Source: QHXW01 sp963752965 | Lineage (GTDB): Bacteria > Acidobacteriota > Terriglobia > Bryobacterales > Bryobacteraceae | DNA length: 64,000 nucleotides | NCBI GenBank assembly: GCA_963752965.1 | Contig: CAVWAJ010000009.1 | Location: 434,001 to 498,000 of the forward strand | Reading direction: 5' to 3' | In this document: positions 63,701 to 64,000 of the stretch, in pieces | How the letters are laid out: every line of letters starts with the position of its first letter | How positions within the stretch are numbered: the first letter of the stretch is position 1 | Made by a program: the position numbers and the translations under genes | Notes under the pieces: model-generated | What the model saw: only the letters and a program-made list of their open reading frames with translations | The model's database searches: none | What the model was told of the DNA's origin: nothing

Positions 63701-64000
63701 GTCAGCAGTAACAACAATTGGATGGCCAATATCACCTTGCCGACTACGCTTCAGGATCCCAACAGACGCTATCTCGAGCGCAGCGTATCATTGTTCGACA
63801 TTACCAACGTGCTCCAGTTCACGCACGTGTACGAACTGCCATTCGGCCGGGGAAAGAAAGTCGGTGCTAATTGGAACCCGGTGGTGAACGGGGTGCTGGG
63901 TGGGTGGGCGGTCAATGGGATCTGGAAGTTCGACAGCGGCTTCCCCCTGATTCCGACTCTGCTTGGGGGCTTTAATCTACCGAGCTACGGTCCTCAGATG
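60722..64000 (+). CDS. TonB-dependent receptor, 3' end outside window
   Basis: An open frame of 1,093 codons reaching the right edge. The ATG at 60722 follows an AGAGGAGG site, and the N-terminus MTIPNRLCVVVLLLCVSAALVWG is a signal peptide. A carboxypeptidase-regulatory-like domain follows (GSVTGVVTDPSGASIPRTKVS, about 28-110), then a plug domain with RRFINDLPLMGHDIMSLAYL and DGASTTNYE, then a long beta-barrel of the Oar-like type (FGGTIGGPIKKNKTFFFADY; LRYDLTMPRTERYNRMDW; YNFGRGKK-like ELPFGRGKK). The last barrel strands are missing. It belongs to another subgroup than the receptor genes at 33 and 43-47 kb. The ligand is unknown. Confidence 0.9.
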   Translation, partial: MTIPNRLCVVVLLLCVSAALVWGQLYSGSVTGVVTDPSGASIPRTKVSLVDEGRGFTFNGETDASGRYLFRSVQPASYRIIVTAQGFQVQVRTGIRIDVNQNVTVDFSLPLTTSVENVNITGEAPVLSTEDAAVGQEIDRRFINDLPLMGHDIMSLAYLTPGVVTPYVGNPWLSNSGNNFSSNGGRPSTNDVLLDGASTTNYEQNGGVLVISYLPSPEAIQEFKVQTSNFSAEFGATGAAVVNMVMRSGSNAFHGSAYEFLRNQKLDSNNFFANGSGTPLAPLRRNNFGGTIGGPIKKNKTFFFADYDGLRQVTGRTYRFGVPSAAERQGNFGELCGYNGGTFDSAGKCSAAAGQLWDPYSGTYNAAAGGAVRSTYVPFNNLTTYMSPGNPNLNGTGYQLAQTPGNLIDPVAQKLMAYMPLPNLNVGTSSYTYWNNWIGSGGSPARTDQFDVKIDHSFSDMTLFSGKFSFQRPFHRDPNCFGNAADTCAIGTDLNHSYLAALNVNHTFSPTLLLTVSYGFNRWWEFLPTIMGDYPKVDPIKELGLPSYMYRSGLDVFPGVVVGDTYADGPNGQSVGTWPWTYIIRGQDTHQLLATMSWVKGSHELKFGVDGRVHRINFDLPGPTTGYFGYDYYSTSQTPTYGSGGDAMASFLTGVGTSHDYGDYEVPGQFSGQNFQWAGFIQDNWKVTRSLTLNVGLRYDLTMPRTERYNRMDWLDPNAVSPLQVPSLGTLHGGEVFASANDRGIYDPNYTNFQPRFGFAWSGLKKTVVRGGYGIFYSQSKATVTGVSGYGHQGYVAETPWITSLNNDGSTPWGRLNDPWPIKGPNLPPGNSLGLLNDVGYQAIGPIRTLNAVPYEQSWSLGIQRELPWSILLEASYVGKKGTHLYYGGAGENDILGAQIEQYSASQIAGLLSYVSNPFYGVIKDTNSSLSNSTIQAWRLQLPYPQFTSFLSDDRPVADSIYHALQMRAQKRFSSGLEFMLAYTFSKAIDDSSVSSNNNWMANITLPTTLQDPNRRYLERSVSLFDITNVLQFTHVYELPFGRGKKVGANWNPVVNGVLGGWAVNGIWKFDSGFPLIPTLLGGFNLPSYGPQM

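Overview
The window looks like chromosomal DNA from an Acidobacteriota bacterium of the Solibacter/Bryobacter type. The reasons are the high GC content, several roughly 1,100-residue TonB-dependent receptors with an N-terminal carboxypeptidase-regulatory-like domain, remnants of the duplicated MacB/FtsX permeases (ADOP) that are typical of that phylum, PEGA-domain Ser/Thr kinases and many secreted glycosidases. The assignment is an inference from gene content; no 16S rRNA is present.

Positions 1-11.5 kb hold mostly single genes: a partial EamA transporter coupled to an M20 peptidase, a CehA/McbA-like metallohydrolase, a GAF-GAF-SpoIIE phosphatase divergent from a Ni/Co transporter, a secreted protein, a Ser/Thr kinase with PEGA repeats and a CPA2 antiporter. 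Positions 11.7-15.8 kb form a tight + strand operon of three predicted exported proteins: a Tat-type HisC-like PLP aminotransferase, a protein with three tandem RidA domains (RidA is normally a homotrimer) and a YtcJ-like amidohydrolase.

Positions 15.8-23.7 kb form an eight-gene, overlapping minus strand operon: YdjI-type SPFH protein, AdoMet decarboxylase, DUF4178 zinc-ribbon membrane protein, a 61-residue membrane peptide, DUF350, membrane-embedded spermidine synthase-like protein, FAD amine oxidoreductase and TolC. It reads as a membrane-linked polyamine/envelope system. The SPFH gene has an apparent 1-base frameshift in its C-terminal zinc ribbon.

Positions 23.9-26.9 kb are a breakpoint region. 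An intact tRNA-Gly is followed by a tRNA-Thr cut at the anticodon stem, a truncated msrB, an IS-like element with 25-bp terminal inverted repeats around a protein I do not recognise as any known transposase, a gene fragment and a further, related repeat end.

Positions 26.9-47.7 kb are a glycan-utilisation region: GH9, a CsxA-like GH2 exo-glucosaminidase, a TonB-dependent receptor, a divergent LacI regulator, a TPR protein, a NagX/HGSNAT-like acyltransferase, a GH84 N-acetylglucosaminidase and a second receptor gene split by a 1,574-bp IS3-family element with a GAT target duplication. A second GH9 lies at 52.5-55.5 kb. The enzymes together point to GlcN/GlcNAc polymers.

Positions 48.2-52.4 kb are a gene graveyard (globin, DGC-domain, ADOP permease and SDR remnants). 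It contains a 567-bp MITE-like element with a 6-bp target duplication whose removal exactly restores the permease frame. Positions 55.6-64 kb carry a class III aminotransferase, an APC permease, an RbsC-type fragment, an IS1380-family element with a 5-bp duplication and a TonB-dependent receptor running off the right edge.
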